A DNA stretch of 64,000 nt, taken from Pantoea nemavictus. GTDB taxonomy: Bacteria > Pseudomonadota > Gammaproteobacteria > Enterobacterales > Enterobacteriaceae. The stretch is taken from assembly GCF_037479095.1 (NCBI RefSeq), contig NZ_JBBGZW010000001.1, positions 1,674,001 through 1,738,000 on the forward strand. Direction: 5' to 3'. Of the stretch, positions 1 through 8,856 are shown in pieces (position 1 is the stretch's first letter; each line of letters opens with the position of its first letter). The notes under the pieces are model-generated. The model was given only the letters and a program-made list of their open reading frames with translations. It was not told where the DNA came from and did no database searches. The translations under genes and the position numbers were made by a program.

Positions 1-405
1 TATCTTAAACAGCCGCTGCTGATTCGTACCCGCCGCCTGCTCGGCGTATGGTGTTTCGCCTGGGCGAGCTTGCATCTCACCAGCTACTACCTGCTGGAGC
101 TAGGTTACGATCATCTCGGTTTACTGGGCAGTGAGATCATTTCGCGTCCTTATCTGTTACTGGGAATGATCAGCTGGATCACTCTTTGCGCCCTCGCCAT
201 CACCTCATTCCAGCGTATGCAGCGCAAACTGGGCCGTGGCTGGCAAACGCTGCACAATGGCATCTATCTTGTGGCGATCCTCGCGCCAATTCACTATTTA
301 TGGTCAGTGAAAGTGCTGTCACCGCAGCCCGTGATCTACGCCGTACTGGCGATTGGGCTGTTAGCGTGCCGTTACAATAAGTTGCGTAAACTTCTGCAGA
401 GATAA
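1..405 (+). CDS. msrQ: MsrQ, heme-binding membrane subunit of the MsrPQ methionine sulfoxide reductase (5' end outside window)
   Basis: C-terminal 134 residues of MsrQ, the inner-membrane b-type heme protein that passes electrons to the periplasmic molybdoenzyme MsrP, which repairs oxidised methionines in envelope proteins. The frame is open from base 1, so the start lies upstream. The visible part has at least four hydrophobic helices, with a histidine-bearing segment [11 protein letters not shown] near the left edge and HNGIYL...PIHYLW later; such histidines ligand heme in this family. The tail ends in a basic cytosolic stretch ([12 protein letters not shown]). msrP would be expected just upstream. 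The next gene, aroQ, has its own promoter. Confidence 0.9.
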   Translation, partial: YLKQPLLIRTRRLLGVWCFAWASLHLTSYYLLELGYDHLGLLGSEIISRPYLLLGMISWITLCALAITSFQRMQRKLGRGWQTLHNGIYLVAILAPIHYLWSVKVLSPQPVIYAVLAIGLLACRYNKLRKLLQR

Positions 406-446
406 TCCCCGCAAGGTTGTGTTCCTCCCGCGAGATCTGTTAAAAC

Positions 447-466
447 GTGTGGCCTTCGGGCCACAT
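447..466 (+). other. UUCG-loop hairpin downstream of msrQ
   Basis: A perfect 7-bp stem TGTGGCC/GGCCACA (448-454 with 459-465) closed by a TTCG tetraloop, which is a very stable RNA hairpin. No T-run follows, so it is not a canonical intrinsic terminator. It may protect the msrQ 3' end or serve as a pause site. Confidence 0.5.
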
Positions 467-496
467 CCGATCAACTTCGCAGATAAGACCAGTATT

Positions 497-527
497 TTGC
501 TGCGAATGGCGACGAAACGGATATAAT
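497..527 (+). promoter_or_regulatory. Candidate sigma-70 promoter for aroQ-accBC
   Basis: A perfect -10 TATAAT at 522-527 is followed by GC-rich sequence. The best -35 is a weak TTGCTG at 497-502 with a long 19-bp spacer. Transcription would start near 534, giving a leader of about 100 nt before the aroQ start. It is the only good -10 in the msrQ-aroQ gap. Confidence 0.5.
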
Positions 528-637
528 GCCCGGCTTTATTGCAAGCCACGTCTTCTTTTTCATCCGCAAGGGTGACAAATGCAAGACGTCGCGGTATTTT
601 ACGCGATGCCTTACTGATTGCAGGAGATAGCAGCAAG

Positions 638-1090
638 ATGGCGCACAAATTTCACATACTGCTTTTGAACGGTCCCAATCTGAATTTACTGGGAACGCGC
701 GAGCCTGATAAATATGGTCACACCACGCTGGCACAAATTGTCGGCGATCTGACGCAACAGGCCGATCAGCACCATGTGAAATTGAGTCATTTGCAATCGA
801 ACGCAGAGTTTCAGTTGATTGACCGTATTCACGAAGCCCGCGGCAATGTGGATTACATCATCATCAATCCTGCTGCGTTCACGCATACCAGCGTTGCACT
901 GCGTGATGCCCTGTTGGCGGTTAGCATTCCTTTTATAGAGGTGCATCTCTCAAATGTGCATGCACGCGAGCCGTTCCGACATCACTCCTATCTTTCCGAT
1001 GTATCTGCCGGCGTCATCTGTGGACTTGGCACTGATGGATACTCTTGGGCTTTACAAACGGCAGTAAAACGCCTGTCACATTCCAATTAA
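638..1090 (+). CDS. aroQ: Type II 3-dehydroquinate dehydratase
   Basis: 150-residue type II dehydroquinase, converting 3-dehydroquinate to 3-dehydroshikimate in the shikimate pathway. The N-terminus carries the family signature [15 protein letters not shown] with the flexible catalytic loop (Arg21, Tyr26 by this start), and later [11 protein letters not shown] and [14 protein letters not shown], the substrate-binding and catalytic His region. The reading frame extends upstream to 539, but the ATG at 638 follows a good Shine-Dalgarno (AGGAG at 622-626) and gives the usual family length. E. coli uses the unrelated type I enzyme AroD, so this gene is one of the markers separating the host from Escherichia. 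accB follows after 21 nt, so co-transcription is likely. Confidence 0.95.
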   Translation: MAHKFHILLLNGPNLNLLGTREPDKYGHTTLAQIVGDLTQQADQHHVKLSHLQSNAEFQLIDRIHEARGNVDYIIINPAAFTHTSVALRDALLAVSIPFIEVHLSNVHAREPFRHHSYLSDVSAGVICGLGTDGYSWALQTAVKRLSHSN

Positions 1091-1111
1091 ACAGAGTACG
1101 GAACCACACTC

Positions 1112-1579
1112 ATGGATATTCGTAAAATTAAGAAACTGATCGAACTGGTTGAAGAGTCTGGCATCTCCGAGCTGGAAATCTCCGAGGGCGAAGAGTCCGT
1201 TCGTATCAGCCGTTCACCTGCAAATGCCGGCTACCCGATGATGCAGCAGGCGTACGCTGCACCAATGATGCAGCAGCCTGCGCTGGCGACCGCCGTTGCT
1301 CCTGCGGCACCGGTTGCAGCAGAAGCCGCTAAACCAGAAATCAGTGGCCACATCGTGCGTTCACCGATGGTTGGCACCTTCTATCGCACCCCAAGCCCGG
1401 ACGCGAAAGCCTTCATTGAAGTCGGCCAGAAAGTGAACGCCGGCGACACGCTGTGCATCGTTGAAGCGATGAAAATGATGAACCAGATCGAAGCCGACAA
1501 ATCCGGCGTTGTGAAGGCAATCCTGGTCGAAAGCGGCCAACCGGTTGAATTTGACGAGCCGCTGGTCATCATCGAATAA
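1112..1579 (+). CDS. accB: Biotin carboxyl carrier protein of acetyl-CoA carboxylase
   Basis: BCCP, 155 residues, carries biotin between the biotin carboxylase (AccC) and carboxyltransferase (AccAD) in malonyl-CoA synthesis. It has an N-terminal dimerisation/AccC-contact segment (about 1-35), a flexible Ala/Pro/Met/Gln-rich linker (about 38-75) and a biotinyl domain (about 78-155) with the biotinylation motif EAMKMM; the modified lysine is Lys121 here. accC begins 11 nt downstream. In E. coli this operon is autoregulated by the BCCP N-terminus; conservation of that control here is inference. Confidence 0.98.
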   Translation: MDIRKIKKLIELVEESGISELEISEGEESVRISRSPANAGYPMMQQAYAAPMMQQPALATAVAPAAPVAAEAAKPEISGHIVRSPMVGTFYRTPSPDAKAFIEVGQKVNAGDTLCIVEAMKMMNQIEADKSGVVKAILVESGQPVEFDEPLVIIE

Positions 1580-1590
1580 CGAGGCGAAGC

Positions 1591-2940
1591 ATGCTGGATA
1601 AAATTGTCATTGCTAACCGTGGTGAGATCGCGCTGCGCATTCTGCGTGCCTGTAAAGAGCTGGGTATCAAGACTGTTGCTGTGCACTCCACCGCGGACCG
1701 TGACCTGAAGCACGTGCTGCTGGCGGACGAAACTGTCTGCATCGGCCCGCCACCTTCGGTCAAAAGCTATCTGAACATCCCGGCACTGATTTCCGCCGCC
1801 GAAATTACCGGCGCGGTTGCCATCCACCCGGGTTACGGCTTCCTCTCTGAGAACGCCGATTTCGCCGAGCAGGTTGAGCGCTCAGGCTTTATCTTCATCG
1901 GCCCGAAAGCCGACACCATTCGCCTGATGGGCGACAAAGTGTCAGCTATCACCGCCATGAAGAAAGCCGGCGTGCCAACCGTACCAGGCTCTGACGGCTC
2001 GCTGACCGACGACATGGAAAAAAACCGTGCCTTCGCCAAGCGCATCGGTTATCCGGTGATCATTAAAGCCTCCGGCGGCGGCGGCGGTCGCGGTATGCGC
2101 GTCGTGCGCAGCGACAAGGATCTTGAGCAATCCATCAACATGACGAAAGCGGAAGCCAAAGCGGCTTTCAACAACGACATGGTGTACATGGAGAAATACC
2201 TCGAGAACCCACGCCACATCGAGATTCAGGTACTGGCCGATGGCCAGGGTAATGCCATCTATCTGGCCGAACGTGACTGCTCTATGCAGCGACGTCACCA
2301 GAAAGTTGTCGAAGAAGCACCAGCGCCAGGCATCACGCCGGAACTGCGTCGCTACATCGGCGAGCGCTGCTCCAAAGCCTGTATCGACATTGGCTATCGC
2401 GGTGCGGGTACCTTCGAGTTCCTGTACGAAAACGGTGAGTTCTACTTCATCGAGATGAACACCCGTATTCAGGTTGAGCATCCGGTAACCGAGATGATCA
2501 CCGGCGTGGATCTGATCAAAGAGCAGTTGCGCATCGCTGCTGGTCAGCCGCTGTCAATTAAACAGGAAGACGTGATTATTCGCGGCCATGCGGTGGAATG
2601 CCGTATCAACGCCGAAGATCCTAACACCTTCCTGCCAAGCCCGGGCAAGATCACCCGTTTTCACGCGCCAGGCGGTTTTGGCGTGCGTTGGGAATCGCAT
2701 ATCTATGCCGGTTACAGCGTGCCACCGTACTACGATTCCATGATTGGTAAGCTGATTACCTATGGTGAAAATCGTGACGTGGCAATCTCGCGCATGAAGA
2801 ATGCGCTGGCGGAACTGATCATCGATGGCATCAAGACCAACATTGAGCTGCAGATGAAAATCATGTCCGACGAAAACTTCCAGCAAGGTGGGACTAACAT
2901 CCACTATCTGGAGAAGAAACTCGGCCTGCAAGAGAAGTAA
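1591..2940 (+). CDS. accC: Biotin carboxylase subunit of acetyl-CoA carboxylase
   Basis: ATP-grasp enzyme of 449 residues, the same length as E. coli AccC, that carboxylates biotin on BCCP using ATP and bicarbonate. Visible are the N-terminal pre-ATP-grasp fold ([15 protein letters not shown]), the glycine-rich ATP lid GGGGRGMR (about 162-169), the metal/bicarbonate motif [13 protein letters not shown] (about 286-298) and the C-terminal biotin carboxylase domain. It is followed by an intrinsic terminator at 2962-2985, so accBC forms the end of a unit. Confidence 0.98.
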   Translation: MLDKIVIANRGEIALRILRACKELGIKTVAVHSTADRDLKHVLLADETVCIGPPPSVKSYLNIPALISAAEITGAVAIHPGYGFLSENADFAEQVERSGFIFIGPKADTIRLMGDKVSAITAMKKAGVPTVPGSDGSLTDDMEKNRAFAKRIGYPVIIKASGGGGGRGMRVVRSDKDLEQSINMTKAEAKAAFNNDMVYMEKYLENPRHIEIQVLADGQGNAIYLAERDCSMQRRHQKVVEEAPAPGITPELRRYIGERCSKACIDIGYRGAGTFEFLYENGEFYFIEMNTRIQVEHPVTEMITGVDLIKEQLRIAAGQPLSIKQEDVIIRGHAVECRINAEDPNTFLPSPGKITRFHAPGGFGVRWESHIYAGYSVPPYYDSMIGKLITYGENRDVAISRMKNALAELIIDGIKTNIELQMKIMSDENFQQGGTNIHYLEKKLGLQEK

Positions 2941-2961
2941 TTGCAGCGCAGAGCAAAACAG

Positions 2962-2985
2962 AGGCCGGTTAACTCCGGCCTTTTT
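2962..2985 (+). terminator. Intrinsic terminator after accC
   Basis: Perfect 7-bp stem AGGCCGG/CCGGCCT (2962-2968 and 2975-2981), 6-nt loop, then a run of T. It separates accBC from yhdT-panF. Confidence 0.85.
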
Positions 2986-3012
2986 CATTTTTGTTGCCTT
3001 TGAGGTTACATA

Positions 3013-3255
3013 ATGGATTGGCGTTTTTTGCAAGCAAACAAAGAGGCGCGTTGGTCATTTTATCTGACGCTGGCCTACCTCGCCGTATGGGGGCTTTCTG
3101 CCTGGCTGGGCGGCAATGAGATCGGCTTGTTTGGCTTACCACGCTGGTTTGAGCTTTCTTGTGTGTTCGCGCCGCTGCTGTTTATTGTGTTGTGCTGGCT
3201 GATGGTGCGCGTGCTATTCCGCGACATGTCGCTGGAGGATAACGATGGACTCTGA
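3013..3255 (+). CDS. yhdT: YhdT family small membrane protein (DUF997)
   Basis: 80-residue protein with two strongly hydrophobic helices (about 17-38 and 52-72), typical of the YhdT/DUF997 family found next to panF. The start ATG at 3013 is preceded by GAGG at 3001-3004. It overlaps the start of panF by 11 nt, which implies translational coupling and suggests an accessory role in pantothenate transport; the biochemical function is unknown. Confidence 0.9.
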   Translation: MDWRFLQANKEARWSFYLTLAYLAVWGLSAWLGGNEIGLFGLPRWFELSCVFAPLLFIVLCWLMVRVLFRDMSLEDNDGL

Positions 3256-4690
3256 AATCATTCTTCCGCTATTAGCCTACCTGGTGCTGATTGCCGCGTT
3301 GTCGGTGTTTGCCATGCGCAAACAGCGTCAGGGCAACTTCCTCAGTGAATACTTCCTTGGGAGCCGTTCGATGGGCGGCTTTGTGCTGGCCATGACCATC
3401 ACCACTACCTATATCAGCGCCAGCTCGTTTATTGGCGGCCCTGGTGCGGCCTATAAATATGGCCTTGGATGGGTGCTGCTGGCGATGATTCAGGTACCGG
3501 CCGTCTGGCTCTCCCTTGGCGTGTTAGGGAAGAAATTCGCGATTCTGGCGCGCCGCTACAATGCCGTCACGCTTAACGATATGTTGTATGGACGCTATGG
3601 CAGCACGCTGCTGATCTGGCTCTCCAGCATTAGTCTGTTAGTTGCCTTTATCGGTGCTATGACCGTGCAGTTCATCGGCGGCGCGCGCCTGCTTGAGACG
3701 GCGGCGGGCATTCCTTACGATACCGGCCTGCTGATTTTCGGCGGCACCATCGCGCTCTACACCGCTTTCGGCGGCTTCCGCGCCAGCGTGTTGAACGACG
3801 CCATGCAAGGCCTGGTGATGCTGATCGGCACTTTCTTACTGCTGTTCGCGGTGATCCACCATGCCGGCGGATTGGCGTCTGCGGTGAGCAAATTGCACAC
3901 TATCGATCCGCAGCTGACGTCACCGGAAGGTGTTGGTAATGTCATCAACCCCACCTTCCTGAGCTCCTTTGCGGTGCTGGTGTGTTTTGGCGTGATTGGC
4001 CTGCCGCATACCGCCGTGCGCTGTATTTCGTATAAAGACAGCAAAGCCATGCATCGCGGTATCGTGCTCGGCACTATCGTCGTGGTGATTCTGATGTTCG
4101 GCATGCATCTGGCCGGCGCGCTGGGACGGGTCATCCTGCCGGATCTGACCATTCCCGATCGTGTGATTCCCACGTTGATGATCACGGTATTACCGCCGAT
4201 GGCGGCGGGCGTATTTCTTGCGGCACCCATGGCGGCCATTATGTCGACCATTAACGCGCAGCTGCTGCAATCCTCCGCTACGCTGATCAAAGATCTCTAT
4301 CTGCGTATCGCGCCGCAGCACAGTGAAAATGAGGCGCGCTTGCGCATGCTGTCGGGCACCATCACCTTCGTGCTCGGCGTGTTGCTGCTGCTAGCCGCGT
4401 GGAATCCACCCGACATGATTATCTGGTTAAACCTGCTGGCCTTTGGTGGTCTGGAAGCCGTATTCCTGTGGCCGCTGGTGCTGGGTTTATACTGGGAACG
4501 TGCCAATTCTACCGGCGCAATCAGCGGCATGCTGGTCGGCGCCGGATGCTATACGCTGCTGGCCAGCCTGAATATTGAATGGTGGGGATTCCACCCGATC
4601 GTTCCGTCATTGACCTTAAGCCTGCTGGCCTTCCTGGTAGGCAATCTGTTTGGTCGCACGCCTGCAACGCAGGCTGCGATACTGGAATAA
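3245..4690 (+). CDS. panF: Sodium/pantothenate symporter
   Basis: 481-residue member of the solute:sodium symporter family, importing pantothenate (coenzyme A precursor) with Na+. It has about 13 hydrophobic segments and the family signature region [17 protein letters not shown] (about 176-192). It also carries the N-terminal [15 protein letters not shown] motif that forms part of the sodium and substrate site. It overlaps yhdT at its 5' end, and prmA follows 11 nt after its stop, so yhdT-panF-prmA looks like one operon, as in other enterobacteria. Confidence 0.95.
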   Translation: MDSEIILPLLAYLVLIAALSVFAMRKQRQGNFLSEYFLGSRSMGGFVLAMTITTTYISASSFIGGPGAAYKYGLGWVLLAMIQVPAVWLSLGVLGKKFAILARRYNAVTLNDMLYGRYGSTLLIWLSSISLLVAFIGAMTVQFIGGARLLETAAGIPYDTGLLIFGGTIALYTAFGGFRASVLNDAMQGLVMLIGTFLLLFAVIHHAGGLASAVSKLHTIDPQLTSPEGVGNVINPTFLSSFAVLVCFGVIGLPHTAVRCISYKDSKAMHRGIVLGTIVVVILMFGMHLAGALGRVILPDLTIPDRVIPTLMITVLPPMAAGVFLAAPMAAIMSTINAQLLQSSATLIKDLYLRIAPQHSENEARLRMLSGTITFVLGVLLLLAAWNPPDMIIWLNLLAFGGLEAVFLWPLVLGLYWERANSTGAISGMLVGAGCYTLLASLNIEWWGFHPIVPSLTLSLLAFLVGNLFGRTPATQAAILE

Positions 4691-4701
4691 AGAGAAACGC
4701 G

Positions 4702-5583
4702 ATGCCTTGGATTCAAATCAAAATTAATAGCACCGGCGCCAATGCCGAGACCCTAAGCGATGCGCTGATGGATGTGGGTGCCGTGTCGGTGACTTTCCAG
4801 GATACCCACGACAATCCGGTTTATGAGCCGCTGCCCGGTGAAACGCTTTTATGGGGCGATACCGATGTGATCGGCCTGTTTGACGCCGAAACCGAGATGC
4901 GCGACGTGGTAGCAGAGCTCAGCCAGCATCCTCTGCTGGGATCGGCTTTTCGCCATAAGATCGAACAGATCGAGGATAAAGATTGGGAGCGCGAATGGAT
5001 GGATAACTTCCATCCGATGCGTTTCGGCGAGCGTCTATGGATCTGCCCAAGCTGGCGCGACGTGCCTGATCCAGATGCCGTCAATGTGATGCTGGATCCA
5101 GGCCTCGCGTTCGGTACGGGCACCCATCCCACCACATCGCTGTGCTTAACCTGGCTCGACGGGCTGGATCTGCAGGGTAAAACGGTGATCGACTTTGGCT
5201 GTGGATCCGGCATTCTCGCCATCGCCGCACTGAAACTGGGTGCCGCACAAGCCATCGGTATTGATATCGATCCCCAGGCGATTCAGGCTAGCCGTGATAA
5301 CGCCGAACGTAATGGCGTGTCCGAGCGCTTAGCGCTGTATCTGCCGCACCAGCAGCCGGAAAACCTGCAGGCAGATGTGGTGGTCGCCAACATTCTTGCA
5401 GGCCCGCTGCGCGAACTGGCGCCACTGATTAGCGTGCTGCCTAAAGCCGGTGGCCATCTTGGGCTATCGGGCGTGTTAGCGAGCCAGGCGGAAGGTGTGT
5501 GTGAAGCCTACGTAGATCGTTTCGACTTAGATCCGGTAGTTGAGAAAGAAGAGTGGTGCCGTATCACGGGCGTGCTTCGCTAA
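4702..5583 (+). CDS. prmA: Ribosomal protein L11 methyltransferase
   Basis: 293-residue SAM-dependent enzyme that trimethylates ribosomal protein L11 at several amino groups. The N-terminal substrate-recognition domain (about 1-55) is followed by the methyltransferase fold with [14 protein letters not shown], motif [17 protein letters not shown] (about 162-177) and NILAGPL. An in-frame ATG at 4579 lies inside panF; the ATG at 4702 follows an AGAGAAA ribosome site and gives the exact family length. Likely co-transcribed with panF. Confidence 0.96.
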   Translation: MPWIQIKINSTGANAETLSDALMDVGAVSVTFQDTHDNPVYEPLPGETLLWGDTDVIGLFDAETEMRDVVAELSQHPLLGSAFRHKIEQIEDKDWEREWMDNFHPMRFGERLWICPSWRDVPDPDAVNVMLDPGLAFGTGTHPTTSLCLTWLDGLDLQGKTVIDFGCGSGILAIAALKLGAAQAIGIDIDPQAIQASRDNAERNGVSERLALYLPHQQPENLQADVVVANILAGPLRELAPLISVLPKAGGHLGLSGVLASQAEGVCEAYVDRFDLDPVVEKEEWCRITGVLR

Positions 5584-5921
5584 CTCACCGACCGGCCAGC
5601 GGTGGTTGGCCGGTTCGGCGCTTTCAGGTAATAACCGAAAGGCATAATTTTCGTTCGCGATTATTGCTTGATAAAGTTAATCAGGACTTTTAGTTTAAGC
5701 TCAATTAGTACATTTAATAATCATATTGCCGTCATTTCTCTGGCTAATTACCAGATGTGGCGGTTTTTATGTTGTGATTTAGCTCATGTTTTGAGAAAAA
5801 TTTTTGTACACAATTTCATCATATTTTTTTAATTAACTGAATTATAAAGAATATTATCCATCACCCACACCTTTGAGCCATTTCCCGTGTTGTTTAACGG
5901 CGAGTTGTTCAAAGTTTGGCC
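5584..5921. other. prmA-dusB intergenic region, AT-rich regulatory DNA
   Basis: It begins with a hairpin just after prmA (ACCGGCCA 5591-5598 with TGGCCGGT 5607-5614) that has no T-run, so it may be a rho-assisted or weak terminator. The rest, about 5640-5880, is clearly AT-richer than the flanks, with A/T runs typical of the upstream region of the fis promoter, where Fis, IHF and CRP act in E. coli. I see no gene here. Confidence 0.6.
5773..5788 (+). promoter_or_regulatory. Candidate CRP site upstream of dusB-fis
   Basis: TGTGA-N6-TCATG: a perfect left half and a 4/5 right half of the CRP consensus, centred about 176 bp before the predicted dusB-fis start. E. coli fis is known to be modulated by CRP; the site itself is inferred from sequence. 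Confidence 0.4.
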
Positions 5922-5950
5922 TTTCATCTTCTTTAAAAAATGCGTAATAT
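5922..5950 (+). promoter_or_regulatory. fis (dusB-fis) promoter
   Basis: -35 TTTCAT (5922-5927), 17-bp spacer and -10 TAATAT (5945-5950), followed by the GC-rich discriminator ACGCCGCC. From memory of the E. coli fis promoter, the core hexamers and discriminator are the same. Such GC-rich discriminators go with strong stringent (ppGpp/DksA) and growth-rate control. The leader to the dusB start is only about 30 nt. Confidence 0.85.
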
Positions 5951-5987
5951 ACGCCGCCTTGCGAACAGTTAGGGTCACTTCTTTTTC

Positions 5988-6953
5988 ATGCGCATTGGAC
6001 ATCATCAGCTACGTAATCGACTCATTGCTGCGCCTATGGCCGGAGTATCCGATAAGCCATTTCGCACCCTGTGTTATGAGAACGGCGCCGGTATGACTGT
6101 CTCCGAGATGCTGTCATCTAACCCGGAAGTTTGGGCCAGTGACAAATCCCGTTTGCGTATGGTGCATAGTGACGAGCCTGGTATTCGTGCCGTGCAAATT
6201 GCCGGTTGCGATCCTGATGAGATGGCTGCTGCCGCTCGCATTAATGTGGCGTCTGGCGCGCAGGTTATCGATATCAACATGGGCTGCCCGGCCAAAAAAG
6301 TGAATCGTAAGATGGCAGGTTCTGCGCTGCTGCAACATCCGCAACTGGTGGAGTCGATTCTCACCGCGGTCGTTAACGCAGTTGATGTACCGGTTACGCT
6401 GAAGATTCGCACCGGCTGGGACAAAGAAAATCGTAATTGTGTAGAGATTGCCCAATTGGCTGAACGCTGTGGCATTCAGGCTCTCACCATTCATGGCCGC
6501 ACGCGCGCCTGTTTGTTTGAGGGGTTTGCTGAATACGATAGCATTCGGACAGTTAAGCAGAGTGTTTCCATTCCGATTATCGCGAATGGCGACATTACTG
6601 ACCCGCATAAAGCCAGAGCGGTGCTCGACTATACCGGAGCCGATGCTCTTATGGTTGGCCGTGCCGCTCAGGGAAGACCGTGGATCTTCCGGGAAATCCA
6701 GCATTATCTGGACACAGGGGAGCTGCTGGCACCGAAGCCGCTGGCTGAAGTGAAGCAAATGCTGATTGGACATATACGGGAGCTGCACGACTTTTACGGT
6801 CAGCGCAAAGGATACCGTATTGCCCGAAAACACGTTTCCTGGTATTTGCAGGAAAGTGCTCCTGATGACCAGTTTCGGCGCACATTCAACGCCATAGAGG
6901 ATGCCAGCGAACAGCTGGAGGCGTTGGAGGCATACTTCGAAAATCTTGCGTAA
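5988..6953 (+). CDS. dusB: tRNA-dihydrouridine synthase B
   Basis: 321-residue FMN-dependent TIM-barrel enzyme that reduces uridine to dihydrouridine in tRNA D-loops using NADPH. The catalytic cysteine motif [10 protein letters not shown] gives Cys100, and the FMN phosphate-binding segments IIANGDI and [15 protein letters not shown] are present. The ATG at 5988 begins [10 protein letters not shown]. It is the first gene of the fis operon; fis follows 24 nt after the stop. In E. coli most output of this operon is fis, and dusB is thought to have a role in fis translation. Confidence 0.97.
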   Translation: MRIGHHQLRNRLIAAPMAGVSDKPFRTLCYENGAGMTVSEMLSSNPEVWASDKSRLRMVHSDEPGIRAVQIAGCDPDEMAAAARINVASGAQVIDINMGCPAKKVNRKMAGSALLQHPQLVESILTAVVNAVDVPVTLKIRTGWDKENRNCVEIAQLAERCGIQALTIHGRTRACLFEGFAEYDSIRTVKQSVSIPIIANGDITDPHKARAVLDYTGADALMVGRAAQGRPWIFREIQHYLDTGELLAPKPLAEVKQMLIGHIRELHDFYGQRKGYRIARKHVSWYLQESAPDDQFRRTFNAIEDASEQLEALEAYFENLA

Positions 6954-6977
6954 ACGAAATAAAGAGCTGAAAGAACT

Positions 6978-7274
6978 ATGTTCGAACAACGCGTAAATTC
7001 TGACGTACTCACCGTTTCTACCGTTAACTCTCAGGATCAGGTGACTCAAAAGCCACTGCGTGATTCGGTTAAACAGTCACTGAAGAACTATTTTGCTCAA
7101 CTGAACGGTCAGGACGTTAGTGACCTGTATGAGCTGGTATTGGCAGAAGTCGAGCAGCCTCTGTTGGACATGGTGATGCAGTACACCCGTGGCAACCAGA
7201 CCCGTGCAGCTCTGATGATGGGTATCAACCGCGGTACCCTGCGTAAGAAGCTGAAAAAATACGGCATGAACTAA
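6978..7274 (+). CDS. fis: DNA-binding protein Fis
   Basis: 98-residue nucleoid protein, the same length as E. coli Fis with only a few substitutions in the middle. The N-terminal beta-hairpin arm (about 11-26), dimer helices (27-70) and C-terminal helix-turn-helix [20 protein letters not shown] (about 74-93) are intact. Fis activates rRNA promoters such as the one at 17.9 kb, bends DNA and represses its own promoter. A strong terminator follows at 7295. Confidence 0.99.
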   Translation: MFEQRVNSDVLTVSTVNSQDQVTQKPLRDSVKQSLKNYFAQLNGQDVSDLYELVLAEVEQPLLDMVMQYTRGNQTRAALMMGINRGTLRKKLKKYGMN

Positions 7275-7294
7275 TTCGTTCGTTGCTGCGATAA

Positions 7295-7320
7295 CGCCAG
7301 CCCTGCGGCTGGCGTTTTTG
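7295..7320 (+). terminator. Intrinsic terminator after fis
   Basis: Perfect 7-bp GC-rich stem CGCCAGC/GCTGGCG (7295-7301 and 7308-7314) with a 6-nt loop, followed by TTTTTG and further T-runs. Confidence 0.92.
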
Positions 7321-7580
7321 TTTTTATGCTTTTAGTTCCGTAGCGGTAGCAACGCATGAAACAATTGTCGCGATAATGGTAACGATAGTTGCAATTGCAT
7401 CAGTGATATTTAGCCCTTCTTAGCACCTTATTCTCTTTCTTCAGTTACTCAGATATTAATCCATCCACCCGACCTCAAGCCGCTATCTCTGTGATCATCA
7501 ACCGCTTCAGCCGTAAGCGTGCAAAGTCATACATCCACTCATGAGCGTTAGCTCACACTGCTTCCATATAGTGAAACTTT
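7321..7580. other. fis-aapJ intergenic region, distal part
   Basis: No gene visible. In E. coli this position holds yhdJ, yhdU, acrS, acrE, acrF and yhdV, all absent here. The only structured element seen is TGAGC-GTTAGC-TCACA at 7542-7557, a weak CRP-like site (perfect right half, 3/5 left half). The proximal part holds the NtrC/sigma-54 elements listed separately. Confidence 0.5.
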
Positions 7581-7581
7581 T

Positions 7582-7598
7582 TGCACTATTTGTGATCG
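7582..7598 (+). promoter_or_regulatory. Candidate NtrC enhancer site 1 of the aap operon
   Basis: TGCACTATTTGTGATCG has a perfect left half (TGCACTA) of the NtrC consensus TGCACNA-N3-TGGTGCA and a degenerate right half. It is centred about 140 bp upstream of the predicted sigma-54 start. Confidence 0.45.
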
Positions 7599-7611
7599 TG
7601 TCGTCTCGTCA

Positions 7612-7628
7612 TGCTGCCTTTTGGTGCG
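7612..7628 (+). promoter_or_regulatory. Candidate NtrC enhancer site 2 of the aap operon
   Basis: TGCTGCCTTTTGGTGCG has a perfect right half TGGTGC and a partial left half TGCxxC. It is centred 30 bp downstream of the first site and about 110 bp upstream of the predicted start. The pair thus has the spacing known for glnA enhancer sites. Confidence 0.5.
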
Positions 7629-7702
7629 CCATATTAGCCAGAATCTTCTGAGTGCTTCAGTTTATTAAAAGATCTTTCCAGAGAATTCAGGATTCTGCAA
7701 AC

Positions 7703-7719
7703 CTGGCATCAGGTTTGCA
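7703..7719 (+). promoter_or_regulatory. Sigma-54 (RpoN) promoter of the aap operon
   Basis: CTGGCATCAGGTTTGCA matches the -24/-12 consensus TGGCAC-N5-TTGCA, with the invariant GG (7705-7706) and GC (7717-7718) at the required 10-nt separation. The predicted start is near 7730. It sits inside a perfect inverted repeat, CTGCAAACCT (7695-7704) and AGGTTTGCAG (7711-7720) around a 6-nt centre. The homologous yhdWXYZ operon is among the nitrogen-regulated (NtrC) genes of E. coli, which supports the call. Confidence 0.75.
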
Positions 7720-7814
7720 GAGTTGTGGATGGCTAACCACCACAGACATAAAAAAGTGCACATTAAAGTGCGCGCAAACATAACAACACACGATATCGCC
7801 ACACAGGATGCTTT

Positions 7815-8840
7815 ATGAAAAAGATGATGCTTTCCACTCTGGTCGCTGCAGCCTCGCTGTTAGCTGTTGCTCAACAAGCGCACGCCGGCACCACATTGGA
7901 TGCCATTAAGAAGAAAGGTTTTGTACAGTGCGGCATCAGCGATGGCCTGCCAGGCTTCTCTTATGCTGACTCCAACGGCAAATTCACGGGTATCGACGTG
8001 GATGTGTGCCGCGCTGCCGCTGCTGCTGTATTTGGCGACGCAACCAAAGTGAAATACACCCCGCTCACCGCTAAAGAGCGCTTCACCGCGTTGCAGTCGG
8101 GCGAAGTGGACATCTTGTCACGCAACACCACCTGGACGTCGTCGCGCGATGGCGGCATGGGCTTCCTGTTTGCTGGCGTGAACTATTACGACGGCATCGG
8201 CTTCCTGACTCACCAGAAAGCCGGTTTAAAAAGCGCTAAAGAGCTGGATGGCGCCACCGTATGTATTCAGGCCGGTACCGATACCGAGCTGAACGTGGCT
8301 GACTACTTTAAGACCCATAAAATGCAGTACACGCCAGTGACCTTTGACCGTTCTGACGAATCCGCCAAGGCACTCGACAGCGGTCGTTGTGACACCCTCG
8401 CTTCCGACCAATCACAGCTGTATGCGCTGCGCATTAAGCTTGGCAAACCAGATGAGTTCATCGTGCTGCCGGAAGTGATCTCCAAAGAGCCGCTGGGCCC
8501 GGTAGTACGCCGCGGTGATGATGATTGGTTCACCATCGTCAAATGGTCACTGTACGCCATGCTGAATGCGGAAGAGATGGGTATCAGCTCTAAAAATGTC
8601 GATGACATGGTGGCGAAACCAACTACACCGGATATGGCACATCTGCTGGGCGCGGAAGGTGACTTCGGTAAAGACCTGAAGCTCGATAACAAGTGGGCTT
8701 ACAACATCATCAAACAAGTGGGTAACTATCAGGAAGTGTTCGACCGTAACGTCGGTAAAGATAGCGCGCTGAAAATCAAACGCGGCCAGAATGCGCTCTG
8801 GAACCAGGGCGGCATCCAGTACGCTCCACCAGTGCGTTAA
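7815..8840 (+). CDS. aapJ: General L-amino-acid ABC transporter, periplasmic binding protein (AapJ/YhdW)
   Basis: 341-residue family 3 solute-binding protein. It has a classical signal peptide (KKMMLSTLVAAASLLAVAQQ, predicted cleavage after AHA at about residue 24), then the mature domain beginning TTLDAIKKKGFVQCGIS. Family features seen are GFSYADSNGKFTGIDVDVCRA and the conserved TALQSGEVDILSRNTTWTSSRD, which contacts the ligand amino acid group. It feeds AapQMP encoded just downstream. The E. coli K-12 counterpart yhdW is annotated as broken; here it is complete. The 974-nt-equivalent length and start (MKKMML after AGGATG context) fit the family. Confidence 0.93.
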   Translation: MKKMMLSTLVAAASLLAVAQQAHAGTTLDAIKKKGFVQCGISDGLPGFSYADSNGKFTGIDVDVCRAAAAAVFGDATKVKYTPLTAKERFTALQSGEVDILSRNTTWTSSRDGGMGFLFAGVNYYDGIGFLTHQKAGLKSAKELDGATVCIQAGTDTELNVADYFKTHKMQYTPVTFDRSDESAKALDSGRCDTLASDQSQLYALRIKLGKPDEFIVLPEVISKEPLGPVVRRGDDDWFTIVKWSLYAMLNAEEMGISSKNVDDMVAKPTTPDMAHLLGAEGDFGKDLKLDNKWAYNIIKQVGNYQEVFDRNVGKDSALKIKRGQNALWNQGGIQYAPPVR

Positions 8841-8856
8841 TTTCGTCCTGCCAGTC

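Noticed and set aside
447..466. Hairpin after msrQ as an intrinsic terminator
   Set aside because: It has a stable UUCG loop but no following T-run, so listed only as a hairpin.
5591..5614. Hairpin after prmA as an intrinsic terminator
   Set aside because: 8-bp stem without T-run; could be rho-linked but not a canonical terminator.
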